Source: Pseudomonas sp. DG56-2
GTDB taxonomy: Bacteria; Pseudomonadota; Gammaproteobacteria; Pseudomonadales; Pseudomonadaceae
Reading direction: 5' to 3'
Length of the DNA: 64,000 nt
Assembly (NCBI RefSeq): GCF_004803755.1
Contig: NZ_CP032311.1
Location: 3,798,501 to 3,862,500, forward strand
Below are positions 46,323-55,511 of the stretch, in pieces. Within the stretch, counting starts at the first letter, position 1. Every line of letters begins with the position of its first letter. Under the pieces are notes generated by a model. It did no database searches, was not told where the DNA came from, and saw only the letters and a program-made list of their open reading frames with translations. Both the position numbers and the translations under genes were made by a program.

Positions 46323-47735
46323 ATGAGCGATAGAATCCCCGTCCAGATCGTTGAAATTGCCGAGCCTTCCACCTTCAAGAAGAAGGCCGCCAGCAGCGAC
46401 AGACAAATCCATACCCGCAGCTTTACCGGCTTTTTTCGAAACCTGCGCCTGGGTGGCGCAGGATTTCTGTTTCTGCTGTTTTTCGGCACCGTCTGGTTGA
46501 ATTGGGAAGGACGCCAGGCAGTGCTGTGGGACCTGGCCGACAGCAAATTCCATATTTTCGGCGCGACCTTTTGGCCACAGGACTTCATTCTATTGTCCGC
46601 GCTGTTGATCATCTGCGCCTTCGGCCTGTTTGCCATCACCGTGTTTGCCGGACGCGTGTGGTGCGGTTACACCTGTCCGCAGAGTTCCTGGACCTGGGTA
46701 TTCATGTGGTGCGAGAAGGTTACCGAGGGTGACCGCAACCAGCGGATCAAACTCGATGCAGCACCCTGGGGCCTGAACAAGATGATTCGGCGTTCAGCCA
46801 AACACACCCTGTGGCTGGCTATCAGCCTGCTCACCGGTTTGACCTTCGTCGGTTACTTCACCCCGATCCGGCCATTGGCCGAGGAGTTGTTCACCCTGCA
46901 ACTGGGCGGTATCAGCCTGTTCTGGATTCTGTTCTTTACCGGGGCCACCTACATCAATGCCGGCTGGCTGCGTGAAGCGGTATGTATGCACATGTGCCCC
47001 TATGCGCGATTCCAAAGCGTGATGTTCGACAAGGACACCCTGGCCATTGCCTATGACCCGACCCGCGGCGAGTCCCGGGGCCCGCGCAAGAAGGACAGCG
47101 ACTACAAGGCCAAAGGCCTTGGCGATTGCATTGACTGCCAGATGTGCGTGCAGGTCTGCCCGACCGGTATCGACATTCGCGACGGCCTGCAGATGGAATG
47201 CATTGGCTGCGCCGCCTGTATCGACGCCTGCGACTCGATCATGGACAAGATGGGTTACGCCCGTGGCCTGGTGGGCTACAAGTCCGAACACAATCTGCAG
47301 GGTGGCACGACAAACTGGTTGCGCCCTCGCCTGCTCGGTTACGTCACGGCACTGGTGGTGATGATTGGCGCCTTGGTCATCGCCCTGCAACAACGGCCGA
47401 TGGTATCGATGGACGTGATCAAGGACCGTGGCCTGTTCCGTGAGAACAACCTGGGCCAGATCGAAAACATCTACACCCTCAAGGTCATCAACAAAACCCA
47501 GGAATCGCAGCACTACCGCCTGCGCCTGGTGGACGCCAACGGCTTCGAGTTGCACGGCAAGACCGAATTTACCCTCGCGGCCGGAGAAATGAGTGAAATG
47601 CCGGTATCGGTGGCCATGCTTGGCGAACGGGCCCAGAGCAGCTCGCAGGAACTCAGCTTTGAACTCAGTGATACCGACGAGCCGGGAATTTCCACTGTTG
47701 CCCACAGCCGTTTTGTCGCGCCTTTGAACCGCTGA
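46323..47735 (+). CDS. ccoG: CcoG/FixG/RdxA-type membrane ferredoxin
   Basis: This 470-aa protein has five transmembrane helices, the 'RVWCGYTCPQSSWTW' Cys motif, and two [4Fe-4S] motifs ('CIDCQMCVQVCP' and 'CIGCAACIDACD'), then a periplasmic immunoglobulin-like C-terminal domain. CcoG assists assembly of cbb3 oxidase and acts as a cupric reductase in Rhodobacter. Here it stands alone, away from ccoNOQP-HIS, so it is probably a second copy. The neighbouring MocR gene follows 37 bp later. Confidence 0.92.
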   Translation: MSDRIPVQIVEIAEPSTFKKKAASSDRQIHTRSFTGFFRNLRLGGAGFLFLLFFGTVWLNWEGRQAVLWDLADSKFHIFGATFWPQDFILLSALLIICAFGLFAITVFAGRVWCGYTCPQSSWTWVFMWCEKVTEGDRNQRIKLDAAPWGLNKMIRRSAKHTLWLAISLLTGLTFVGYFTPIRPLAEELFTLQLGGISLFWILFFTGATYINAGWLREAVCMHMCPYARFQSVMFDKDTLAIAYDPTRGESRGPRKKDSDYKAKGLGDCIDCQMCVQVCPTGIDIRDGLQMECIGCAACIDACDSIMDKMGYARGLVGYKSEHNLQGGTTNWLRPRLLGYVTALVVMIGALVIALQQRPMVSMDVIKDRGLFRENNLGQIENIYTLKVINKTQESQHYRLRLVDANGFELHGKTEFTLAAGEMSEMPVSVAMLGERAQSSSQELSFELSDTDEPGISTVAHSRFVAPLNR

Positions 47736-47772
47736 TCACATACACTTCGAAGCAATCGAAACGTCCTGAGCC

Positions 47773-49185
47773 ATGATGAAACGCTACGAAAAATTCGCCG
47801 ACGACATTGCCGAACTGATTCGCTCCGGGGTCCTGGGCCCCGGCCAGCGCGTGCCGTCGGTGCGTTACGCCAGTCAGACCCACGGGGTCAGCCCTTCCAC
47901 GGTGTTCCAGGCTTATTATCTGCTGGAGCGCCGCGGCCTGATCCGTGCTCGGCCGCGTTCGGGCTACTTCGTCAACGCCCATGCGCCGCGGCAATTCAAC
48001 GAGCCACAAATCATCGAACAAGCGAGTGAGTCCACCGAGGTGGATGTCAGCGCGCTGGTGTTCTCGATTCTGGATTCGATCAAGGACCCCGAAACGGTCG
48101 CGTTCGGTTCGGCCTTCCCCAGCCCGAATCTATTCCCGCTGCCCCGCCTGGCCCGTTCCATGGCCAGCGCCAGCCGCGAGATGGACCCGCGCATGGTGGT
48201 TACCGACCTGTCGCCGGGCAACCCGCAATTGCGCCGCCAGATTGCCCTGCGCTACATGGTCGGCGGCTTGATGCTGCCCATGGAAGAATTGCTGATTACC
48301 AACGGTGCCCTGGAAGCACTCAACCTGTGCCTGCAAGCGGTTACCGAGCCCGGCGACCTCGTAGCAATCGAGGCTCCGGCCTTCTACGCCTGCCTGCAAG
48401 TGCTTGAACGCCTCAAGCTCAAGGCCGTGGAAATCCCGGTACACCCTCGTGAGGGCATCGACCTCGGGGTGCTGGCGCAAACCCTGGACAAGCATCCGGT
48501 CAAAGCTGTCTGGTGCATGACCAATTTCCAGAACCCGGTTGGCGCGAGCATGCCAGAGGAGAAAAAGCAGCAATTGGTCGAGCTGCTGCGCCAGCACCAG
48601 GTGCCGATGATCGAAGACGATGTCTATGCCGAGTTGTATTACGCCCAGCAAGCCCCGAAGCCCGCCAAGGCCTTCGATACTGACGGACTGGTGATGCACT
48701 GCGGCTCCTTTTCCAAAAGCCTGGCCCCTGGCTACAGGATTGGCTGGGTGGCTGCCGGGCGCTATGCGCAGAAGATCGAACGGCTCAAGCTGATGACGTC
48801 GCTGTGTGCCTCGATGCCGGCCCAGGCAGCTATCGCCGACTACCTGCAACATGGCGGTTACGACAGGCATCTGCGCAGGCTGCGCTATGCCCTGGAAGAA
48901 CAGCAGAGCGCCATGCTTGCGGCGATCGCCAGGCACTTCCCGGCGCAGACACGGGTCAGCCATCCTTCTGGTGGCTACTTTCTGTGGCTGGAACTTCCCG
49001 AGCAGATGGATTCGCTCAAGCTGTTCCAAATGGCCCTGGCCCAGGGCATCAGCATTGCCCCCGGACCGATTTTTTCGCCAACCCAGCGCTTTCGCAACTG
49101 CATCCGCCTGAACTACGGCAGCCCCTGGACCGAACAATCGGAGAAGGCCATGGAAACCCTAGGCCGGATCGTGCGCTCGTTCTAG
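47773..49185 (+). CDS. MocR/GntR-family regulator with aminotransferase domain
   Basis: This 470-aa protein joins a GntR winged helix (residues about 3-70, 'GQRVPSVRYASQTHGVSPSTVFQAY' as GQRVPSVRYASQTHG and VSPSTVFQAY) to a fold-type I aminotransferase domain with the PLP lysine in 'HCGSFSKSLAPGYRIGW'. MocR proteins bind PLP or an amino-acid adduct and regulate divergent or nearby genes. The target is unknown; the direct repeat before ccoG is a candidate. It ends 9 bp from the convergent SDR gene. Confidence 0.92.
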   Translation: MMKRYEKFADDIAELIRSGVLGPGQRVPSVRYASQTHGVSPSTVFQAYYLLERRGLIRARPRSGYFVNAHAPRQFNEPQIIEQASESTEVDVSALVFSILDSIKDPETVAFGSAFPSPNLFPLPRLARSMASASREMDPRMVVTDLSPGNPQLRRQIALRYMVGGLMLPMEELLITNGALEALNLCLQAVTEPGDLVAIEAPAFYACLQVLERLKLKAVEIPVHPREGIDLGVLAQTLDKHPVKAVWCMTNFQNPVGASMPEEKKQQLVELLRQHQVPMIEDDVYAELYYAQQAPKPAKAFDTDGLVMHCGSFSKSLAPGYRIGWVAAGRYAQKIERLKLMTSLCASMPAQAAIADYLQHGGYDRHLRRLRYALEEQQSAMLAAIARHFPAQTRVSHPSGGYFLWLELPEQMDSLKLFQMALAQGISIAPGPIFSPTQRFRNCIRLNYGSPWTEQSEKAMETLGRIVRSF

Positions 49186-49194
49186 CCAGCAGGC

Positions 49195-49941
49195 TCAGCG
49201 CCCACCGCCCAGATCGATAAAGCTGCCGGTCGAGTACGAGGCTTTGTCCGAGAGCAGCCACATGATCGCCTCGGCCACTTCTTCGGCTTGACCGCCTCGC
49301 CCCATGGGTATGCTTGGTTCAAGCTTGCTGACACGTTCGGCATCGCCACTGAGGGCATGAAAGTCGGTAAAGATGTACCCAGGACGCACCGCATTGACCC
49401 GTACACCGTCAGCGGCAACTTCTTTGGCCAGTCCCAGGGTGAAGGTGTCCAGCGCTCCCTTGGACGCCGCGTAGTCGACATACTCGTTCGGCGAGCCGAG
49501 TCGGGCTGCCACCGATGAGACATTGACGATACTGCCACCCTTGCCACCGTGGCGCCTGGACATGCGCTGCAAGGCATGCTTGGCGCAGAGCATCGGCCCG
49601 ACCACATTGGTCTTCATCAATTTGAGCAGGCGAAATTCGGACATATGCTCAAGCTGGCTTTTATGGCCGATGGTGCCGGCGTTGTTCACCAGTGCAGTAA
49701 CCGGCCCGAGCTCGGCATCGACGCGTTGGAAAAGTTGGATGATCTCGTCCTCGACACTCACGTCGGCCTTGACCGTTATCGCTTCGGCACCCAACTCGCG
49801 AACCTCGGCCAGCACCTTCTGCGCAGCCTCGTCGTCGGACAGGTAGTTGATGCAAATGCGGTAGCCTGCACGGGCAGCCAACCGCGCGGTTGCCGCGCCT
49901 ATACCCCGGCTGGCGCCGGTAATCACTATGACGTTGTCCAT
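49195..49941 (-). CDS. SDR-family oxidoreductase
   Basis: This 248-aa Rossmann-fold protein has the cofactor motif TGASRGIG (residues 8-15), 'NNAGTIG', and the catalytic Ser-Tyr-Lys set in 'NVSSVAARLGSPNEYVDYAASK'. It resembles the YgfF/glucose-1-dehydrogenase-like group of classical SDRs. The substrate is unknown. The 192 bp between it and copA contain no gene or recognised operator. Confidence 0.9.
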   Translation of the reverse strand: MDNVIVITGASRGIGAATARLAARAGYRICINYLSDDEAAQKVLAEVRELGAEAITVKADVSVEDEIIQLFQRVDAELGPVTALVNNAGTIGHKSQLEHMSEFRLLKLMKTNVVGPMLCAKHALQRMSRRHGGKGGSIVNVSSVAARLGSPNEYVDYAASKGALDTFTLGLAKEVAADGVRVNAVRPGYIFTDFHALSGDAERVSKLEPSIPMGRGGQAEEVAEAIMWLLSDKASYSTGSFIDLGGGR

Positions 49942-50133
49942 CGATACTCATTCCCCCAATGGCCGGACCCTCAAGGCTAACGCACTGCAGGGCCAGACGG
50001 AAAGTCACTTCAGGTGGCCGGCGTTGGTGTCGGCACCTTTCGCTGGCTGACAAAACTGTAATGTGATGCTCAGCTCACTGACAGTCGCCGCTGGCTAACG
50101 TCGTGCCATCCCCGCCCTTGAGATGGCCGCGCT

Positions 50134-51843
50134 ATGCTCCGACAACCTACCCGCCGTACCTTCGTCAAAGGCTTCGCCGCCGGCAGCGTCCTGGCTGGCC
50201 TCGGCCTTTGGCGCCTGCCCGCCTTCGCCGCCAGTGCGCCCCTGGGCAATGAGCTCAGCGGCCGCGATTTCGACCTGTTCATCGGCCAGACGCCGGTCAA
50301 TATCACCGGCCGCCCACGTACTGCGCTGACCATCAACAACAGCTTGCCCGGCCCGGTGCTGCGCTGGCGCGAAGGCGACACTGTAACCCTGCGGGTGCGT
50401 AATCGTCTCGACGAGCCCACGTCACTGCATTGGCATGGAATTATCCTGCCAGCCAACATGGACGGTGTTCCGGGGCTGAGTTTTGCCGGCATCGAACCGG
50501 GCGGTGATTACCTCTATCAATTCACCCTGCAACAGAGTGGCACCTATTGGTACCACAGCCATTCTGGGCTGCAGGAACAAGCCGGTGTGTACGGGGCCAT
50601 TGTTATTGAGCCGAAAGAGCCCGAGCCTCATCGCTATCAGCGCGATTACGTACTGCTGCTCAGTGACTGGAGCGACCAGGCGCCCGAAGCCTTGATGGCA
50701 ACGCTGAAAAAGCAGTCCGACGCCTTCAACTACAACAAGCGCACCGTTGGTGATTTTATCGACGATGTGGCCGCACAGGGTTGGTCAAAGACGGTCGCAG
50801 AGCGCAAGAGCTGGGCGCTGATGCGCATGAGCCCCACTGACCTGGCCGACATCAGCGCAGCAACCTACACCTACCTGCTCAACGGACAGCCACCGGATGG
50901 CAACTTCACCTGCCTGTTCCAACCCGGCGAAACCGTGCGCCTGCGCCTGATCAACGGTTCGGCCATGAGTTACTTCGACTTCCGCGTCCCTGGTTTGAAG
51001 ATGACGGTAATCGCTGCTGATGGCATGCCGGTACAGCCCGTCAGCATCGATGAACTGCGCATCGCCGTGGCCGAAACCTACGATGTGCTGGTGGAGGTCG
51101 GCGACCTGCCTGCCTACACCCTCTATGCCCAGAGCATGGACCGTACCGGCTATGCCCGTGGCACCCTGGCGCGCAGTGCCGGGCTCAGCGCGCCGGTGCC
51201 AGCGACTGATCCGCGACCCATCCTGACCATGGCCGACATGGGCCACGATGGTATGGACGCGATGGCTGGCATGGACCACAGCCAGATGGGGGCGATGGAC
51301 CACGCCGCCATGGGTGGCATGCAGACTCACCCGGCCAGTGAAACGGATAACCCGCTGGTCGACATGCAGACCATGAGCCCCAAACCCAACCTCGCCGACC
51401 CAGGTATCGGCTTGCGTAACAACGGCCGTCGGGTGCTGACCTATGCCGACTTGAAAAGCACCTTTGCCGATCCTGACGGGCGCGAACCGTCACGGGAGAT
51501 CGAGTTGCATTTGACCGGACACATGGAACGCTTTGCCTGGTCGTTCAACGGCATCAAATTCTCCGATGCCGAACCGTTACGGCTGCGCTACGGCGAGCGC
51601 CTGCGCATCATTCTGGTCAACGACACGATGATGGCCCATCCGATTCACCTGCATGGTTTGTGGAGCGACCTGGAAGACGAACACGGGCGCTTCCAGGTGC
51701 GCAAGCACACCCTCGATATTCCCCCCGGCAGTCGCCGCAGCTATCGCGTCAGCGCCGACGCCCTGGGGCGTTGGGCTTACCACTGCCACCTGCTTTACCA
51801 CATGGAAATGGGTATGTTCCGCGAGGTACGCGTCGATGAATGA
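50134..51843 (+). CDS. copA: Periplasmic multicopper oxidase, copper resistance protein A
   Basis: This 569-aa protein begins with a Tat signal (RRTFVKG, residues 7-13). It carries the four copper-binding motifs of multicopper oxidases: 'LHWHG' (about 99), 'YWYHSHSG', 'HPIHLHGLW' and 'HCHLLYHMEMGM'. A Met/His-rich insert (residues about 365-395, 'MADMGHDGMDAMAGMDHS') is typical of CopA and binds Cu(I). It oxidises Cu(I) and sequesters copper in the periplasm. It overlaps copB by 8 bases. Confidence 0.95.
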   Translation: MLRQPTRRTFVKGFAAGSVLAGLGLWRLPAFAASAPLGNELSGRDFDLFIGQTPVNITGRPRTALTINNSLPGPVLRWREGDTVTLRVRNRLDEPTSLHWHGIILPANMDGVPGLSFAGIEPGGDYLYQFTLQQSGTYWYHSHSGLQEQAGVYGAIVIEPKEPEPHRYQRDYVLLLSDWSDQAPEALMATLKKQSDAFNYNKRTVGDFIDDVAAQGWSKTVAERKSWALMRMSPTDLADISAATYTYLLNGQPPDGNFTCLFQPGETVRLRLINGSAMSYFDFRVPGLKMTVIAADGMPVQPVSIDELRIAVAETYDVLVEVGDLPAYTLYAQSMDRTGYARGTLARSAGLSAPVPATDPRPILTMADMGHDGMDAMAGMDHSQMGAMDHAAMGGMQTHPASETDNPLVDMQTMSPKPNLADPGIGLRNNGRRVLTYADLKSTFADPDGREPSREIELHLTGHMERFAWSFNGIKFSDAEPLRLRYGERLRIILVNDTMMAHPIHLHGLWSDLEDEHGRFQVRKHTLDIPPGSRRSYRVSADALGRWAYHCHLLYHMEMGMFREVRVDE

Positions 51844-52792
51844 AGTATTCAACCGCCCCCTGCTGGGCAGCCTGGCCCTGCTCGCCTTGCTTGCCAGTGA
51901 AGAAGTCACGGCCCAGGCCATGGACCACAGCACGATGAATCATGGCAGCATGAATCACGCCGCACCGGCCAAGGCCCCCATGAATCACGCCGATATGGCC
52001 GGCGCCAGCATTGACCATAGCGGTATGAACCATAGCGGCATGGATCATGGCGCCATGGGCCAGACCCAGGCGCCAGTTTCACCGCGTACACCGTTGCGCC
52101 CCATCACCGATGCCGATCGGCGTGCGGCGTTCCCGCCTTTGCCCGGCCATCAAGTGCATGATCAGAAGACCAATTGGGCAGTGATTGTCGAGCAGTTGGA
52201 GTATCAGAACTTCGAAAGCAGCAGTGCGCTGAACTGGAATGCCAATGCCTGGATCGGCGGCGACATCGACCGGCTCTGGCTGCGTACCGAAGGCGAACGT
52301 GAGCAAGGTGTCACCCACAAGGCCGAGTTGCAGGCACTCTGGGGCCATGCCATCAGTCCTTGGTGGGAATTGATGGGCGGTGTGCGCCAGGACTTCAAGC
52401 CGGCCAGTGGCCAGACCTGGGTTGCTTTTGGTATTCAGGGCATGCCGCTGTATGGCCTGGAACTGGAAGCCACGGCGTATGTGGGTGAGCGGCAACAGAC
52501 CGCGCTGCGCCTGGAGAGCAGTTACGCTATCCTGCTGACTAACCGGTGGATTCTCGAGCCGTCGCTTGAGGCCAACTTCTTCGGCCGTAACGATGCCAGT
52601 CGCGATCAGGGCAGTGGCCTGGCCGACAGCGAGATCGGCCTGCGCCTGCGTTATGAAATTACCCGCGGTTTCGCCCCGTACCTGGGCGTCAGTTTCAATC
52701 GCAGTTATGGCAATGCTGCCGAACAGATCCGTGATGACGATGGCGATATCGGCCAGACCCGCCTGGTCGCTGGTGTGCGCCTACGTTTCTAG
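51836..52792 (+). CDS. copB: Outer-membrane copper resistance protein B
   Basis: This 318-aa protein has a signal peptide, a Met/His-rich region made of 'NHGSMNHA', 'DHSGMNHSGMDHGAM' repeats (residues about 30-75), and a C-terminal beta-barrel (DUF/CopB family) ending '…RLVAGVRLRF'. CopB helps bind or move copper at the outer membrane. ATG 51836 overlaps the copA stop, which suggests coupling; a longer frame from 51653 lies inside copA and is ignored. Confidence 0.93.
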   Translation: MNEVFNRPLLGSLALLALLASEEVTAQAMDHSTMNHGSMNHAAPAKAPMNHADMAGASIDHSGMNHSGMDHGAMGQTQAPVSPRTPLRPITDADRRAAFPPLPGHQVHDQKTNWAVIVEQLEYQNFESSSALNWNANAWIGGDIDRLWLRTEGEREQGVTHKAELQALWGHAISPWWELMGGVRQDFKPASGQTWVAFGIQGMPLYGLELEATAYVGERQQTALRLESSYAILLTNRWILEPSLEANFFGRNDASRDQGSGLADSEIGLRLRYEITRGFAPYLGVSFNRSYGNAAEQIRDDDGDIGQTRLVAGVRLRF

Positions 52793-52807
52793 CCTTGGAG
52801 AGTCAGT

Positions 52808-53236
52808 ATGTTGAGCAAGAAAATTGTCGCTTTCGGCCTGTTGGCCCTGAGCACCCTGGCACAAGCCGGGCAGACCATCGATGTATACCGCGATCCTAAT
52901 TGCGGCTGCTGTAAAGAGTGGATCAGCCACCTGCGCGACAACGGTTTTACCGTCAACGACCATGTCGAGCCAAACATGAGCGCGGTCAAACAACGCCTGG
53001 GTGTGGCTCCACGCCTTGCCTCCTGCCACACCGGTGTGATCGACGGCAAGTTCGTCGAAGGTCATGTTCCCGCCGAGCAGATCAAACTGTTGGCCAAGCG
53101 CTCGGATTTGCGCGGTCTGGCAGTACCCGGTATGCCGATGGGTTCACCTGGCATGGAAATGGGCGACCATAAAGACGCTTACCAGGTCATCGGCTTGACC
53201 CAGGATGGCCGCGACGAAGTGGTCGCCAACTACTGA
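52808..53236 (+). CDS. DUF411 periplasmic metal-binding protein
   Basis: This 142-aa exported protein (signal peptide to about residue 20) has the DUF411 core: 'DVYRDPNCGCCKEWISHL' with a CxCC motif, a further Cys in 'LASCHTGVIDG', and 'AVPGMPMGSPGMEM' Met-rich tail. Members (CopG and relatives) bind Cu in the periplasm and are often found in copper clusters. It starts 15 bp after copB, with GGAG about 10 nt before ATG. Confidence 0.88.
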   Translation: MLSKKIVAFGLLALSTLAQAGQTIDVYRDPNCGCCKEWISHLRDNGFTVNDHVEPNMSAVKQRLGVAPRLASCHTGVIDGKFVEGHVPAEQIKLLAKRSDLRGLAVPGMPMGSPGMEMGDHKDAYQVIGLTQDGRDEVVANY

Positions 53237-53246
53237 GCTGCCCTGG

Positions 53247-53681
53247 ATGTTAAGTGAATGGGCGCTGTTCTTCAGCGCCTTTGGTGCGGCCACGTTGCTG
53301 CCGCTGCAATCGGAAGCGGTGCTGGTGGGCTTGCTGGTGCGCGAGCCACAAGCGGTGTTCAGCCTGCTGCTGATTGCCACCCTGGGCAATGTGCTGGGCT
53401 CGATCGTCAACTGGCTGCTTGGCCGTGGCATCGAACACCTGCGCGAACGCCGTTGGTTTCCCTTCAAGCAAGCCCAGCTGGACAAAGCCCGACAGCGTTA
53501 TCAACGCTATGGCCAATGGTCATTGCTGCTCAGTTGGATGCCGGTGATTGGTGACCCGCTGACCTTGATTGCCGGCATCATGCGCGAACCCTTCTGGCGC
53601 TTCCTGGCCTTGGTTACCATTGCCAAGGCCGGGCGCTATACGGTGTTGGCCCTGATAACACTGGGCTGGCTGGGCCCCTAG
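53247..53681 (+). CDS. YqaA-family small membrane protein (DedA-like)
   Basis: This 144-aa protein belongs to the SNARE-associated/YqaA group: 'FFSAFGAATLLPLQSEAVLVGLL', 'ATLGNVLGSIVNWLLGRG' and 'WMPVIGDPLTLIAGIM'. Relatives move lipid carriers or support membrane homeostasis. It begins 10 bp after the DUF411 gene, so it is probably read as part of the copper operon. Its stop overlaps that of the convergent dinB-family gene by 2 bp. Confidence 0.85.
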   Translation: MLSEWALFFSAFGAATLLPLQSEAVLVGLLVREPQAVFSLLLIATLGNVLGSIVNWLLGRGIEHLRERRWFPFKQAQLDKARQRYQRYGQWSLLLSWMPVIGDPLTLIAGIMREPFWRFLALVTIAKAGRYTVLALITLGWLGP

Positions 53682-54259
53682 CGCCCCCAGATCATAGCTT
53701 CGGTCCACCCCAGTTCGGCAAAGTCCTGTGCTCGCAAATGAGCTTCCTCTTCGCAGAAAAACTCATCCAACTGTGGCGGTCGCACTAATGTGTCACTGAG
53801 CATGGCGTGCACTTGACCGCGGTGATGAATCTGATGCTCGAACAAATGGGACAGCAGCCGCAGGCGTTGTTCGCGCTGAACCCAGTCGGGGCGCACGATG
53901 CTCACGTAACGTTGCAGTTGATCGTCGTGTAGCAGGCTGCAGTAGGCGATCAGCCGGTGATCAGCCTGGGCCTGTTCGGCACTGAGCACATCGCAACTGG
54001 CGAACGGTTCCTGGGGTTCGAAGAAGCGCTCACTATCGGCCTCTTGCGCCTCACCGCGCTGCTCGGACTCCAGAGCATTCAAGTAAAACCAGTCAACGGT
54101 AAGAATGTGGTTGAGCGTGGCTTTGATCGAGCCAAAAAAGCTGCAACGTGGGGCTACGAACTCGTCCTGACTCAATTGCAGACAGGCTTTGTACAACCGG
54201 TGGTTGGCCCAGCCGTTCTGGTAGGCCATGGTCAGCAAATAATGCGAAAGTGACTGCAT
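53678..54259 (-). CDS. DinB-family protein
   Basis: This 193-aa four-helix protein has metal-binding His residues in the expected places ('TLNHILTVDWFYLNAL', 'LSHLFEHQIHHRGQVHAML'). DinB-family proteins are metal-dependent, often thiol-transferase-like; the function is unknown. A TTG upstream extends the frame, but AAGGAG with 6 nt spacing selects ATG 54257-54259. It is 11 bp downstream of the zapE-like gene. Confidence 0.88.
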   Translation of the reverse strand: MQSLSHYLLTMAYQNGWANHRLYKACLQLSQDEFVAPRCSFFGSIKATLNHILTVDWFYLNALESEQRGEAQEADSERFFEPQEPFASCDVLSAEQAQADHRLIAYCSLLHDDQLQRYVSIVRPDWVQREQRLRLLSHLFEHQIHHRGQVHAMLSDTLVRPPQLDEFFCEEEAHLRAQDFAELGWTEAMIWGR

Positions 54260-54270
54260 GATCGACTCCT

Positions 54271-55389
54271 TCAACAGAAGCGTTGCAGTTGCATCTCCCG
54301 CAGGCGGCTCAAGGTGCGCCGGAACGGGAACTCCAGATACCCTTGAGTGTAGAGGGCATCCAGTGCTACTTCAGCCTCGATGTACAGGGCGATCCGACGG
54401 TCGTAGCACTCATCGACCAATGCAATGAAGCGCCGCACGCCATCATCATGCACTGACAGTTGCGGCAGTTCCCGATCCCCCGCCGGTACCCGCTCGGCAC
54501 CGTCCTCTGTGCCACGGGCAATCTTCGCCGGTCGCTGGCGAGCGCCAAGGGCTGGAACATCGCCAAGCAGGATAGCCTTGTAATGGTCACACAAGGCCAT
54601 GAAGTCCATGGCCGCGAAGGGTTGTTCACACAGATCCGCATAGCGGCACCAGATCACCGATTCGCTACGACGCACTACTGGCAGCAGCCGTGAGCCGATG
54701 GCCAAAGGCTGATCGCAATCGGCTTCGGCGCCGCTCAGTTGCTTGAACACCTCGTTCAATGCTGGCGACTGTCCCGCTTCACGCACCCAGTACCGTTGCT
54801 GGGCGATACCTGGGTGCAAACGATGGTCCTGCTCGCCGGCAACGGCCAGCACTCGCATGTGCTGCTCGATGGCGGCGATTGCTGGGACAAAACGCTCTCG
54901 GTTGAAGCCGTCGAGATACAACTGATCGGGTGGTTGGTTGGAAGTAGCGACCACCACCACGCCTGCCTCGAACAGCACCTGGAAAAGCCGGCCGAGAATG
55001 ATTGCATCACCAATATCATTGACGAACAGCTCATCGAAACACAGCACGCGGATCTCATCGGCCAACGAAAGCGCCAGGGCTTGCAGGGGGTCTGCGGTGC
55101 CATTGAGCTGGAACAGGCGCTGATGTACCCAGCGCATGAAATGGTGAAAATGCTGACGTCGGGCCGGCACCTGCAAACACTGATAGAACAGGTCCATCAA
55201 CCAGGTCTTGCCGCGCCCAACCGGGCCCCAGAGGTAGACACCCTGAGGTATTTCGCTGCGTTGCAGGGCTTCGAAGCAGCTTTGCAGGGCTCGGGCAGCC
55301 TGCAACTGGGCCGGGTCGCAGACAAAGCCATCGTGATCAATGGACTGTTGATAGAGCTGGAGGGGGGACTGCTCGGTGAAGCAGGTCAT
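54271..55389 (-). CDS. AFG1/ZapE-family AAA ATPase (paralogue)
   Basis: This 372-aa protein has Walker A 'GPVGRGKTWLMD' (residues about 56-67), Walker B 'VLCFDELFVNDIGDA', and sensor 'VVATSNQPPDQLY', which are diagnostic for ZapE/AFG1. E. coli ZapE acts at the division ring and with membrane proteases. P. putida group genomes also carry a copy near petABC, so this is probably a second copy. The frame extends to a TTG at 55407; ATG 55389 is preferred. It shares its transcript with the dinB-family gene. Confidence 0.9.
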   Translation of the reverse strand: MTCFTEQSPLQLYQQSIDHDGFVCDPAQLQAARALQSCFEALQRSEIPQGVYLWGPVGRGKTWLMDLFYQCLQVPARRQHFHHFMRWVHQRLFQLNGTADPLQALALSLADEIRVLCFDELFVNDIGDAIILGRLFQVLFEAGVVVVATSNQPPDQLYLDGFNRERFVPAIAAIEQHMRVLAVAGEQDHRLHPGIAQQRYWVREAGQSPALNEVFKQLSGAEADCDQPLAIGSRLLPVVRRSESVIWCRYADLCEQPFAAMDFMALCDHYKAILLGDVPALGARQRPAKIARGTEDGAERVPAGDRELPQLSVHDDGVRRFIALVDECYDRRIALYIEAEVALDALYTQGYLEFPFRRTLSRLREMQLQRFC

Positions 55390-55511
55390 GCGCAGCGTCC
55401 GTCGCAAAAGCGCCCATTCTACCTAAAAACCCCTGAAACCTTGTGAGATTCCAATTGCGCCGAGCCCTCTCATTTTTACCAAAGCGCGCTAACCACCCTG
55501 GCGCCGTCGGG

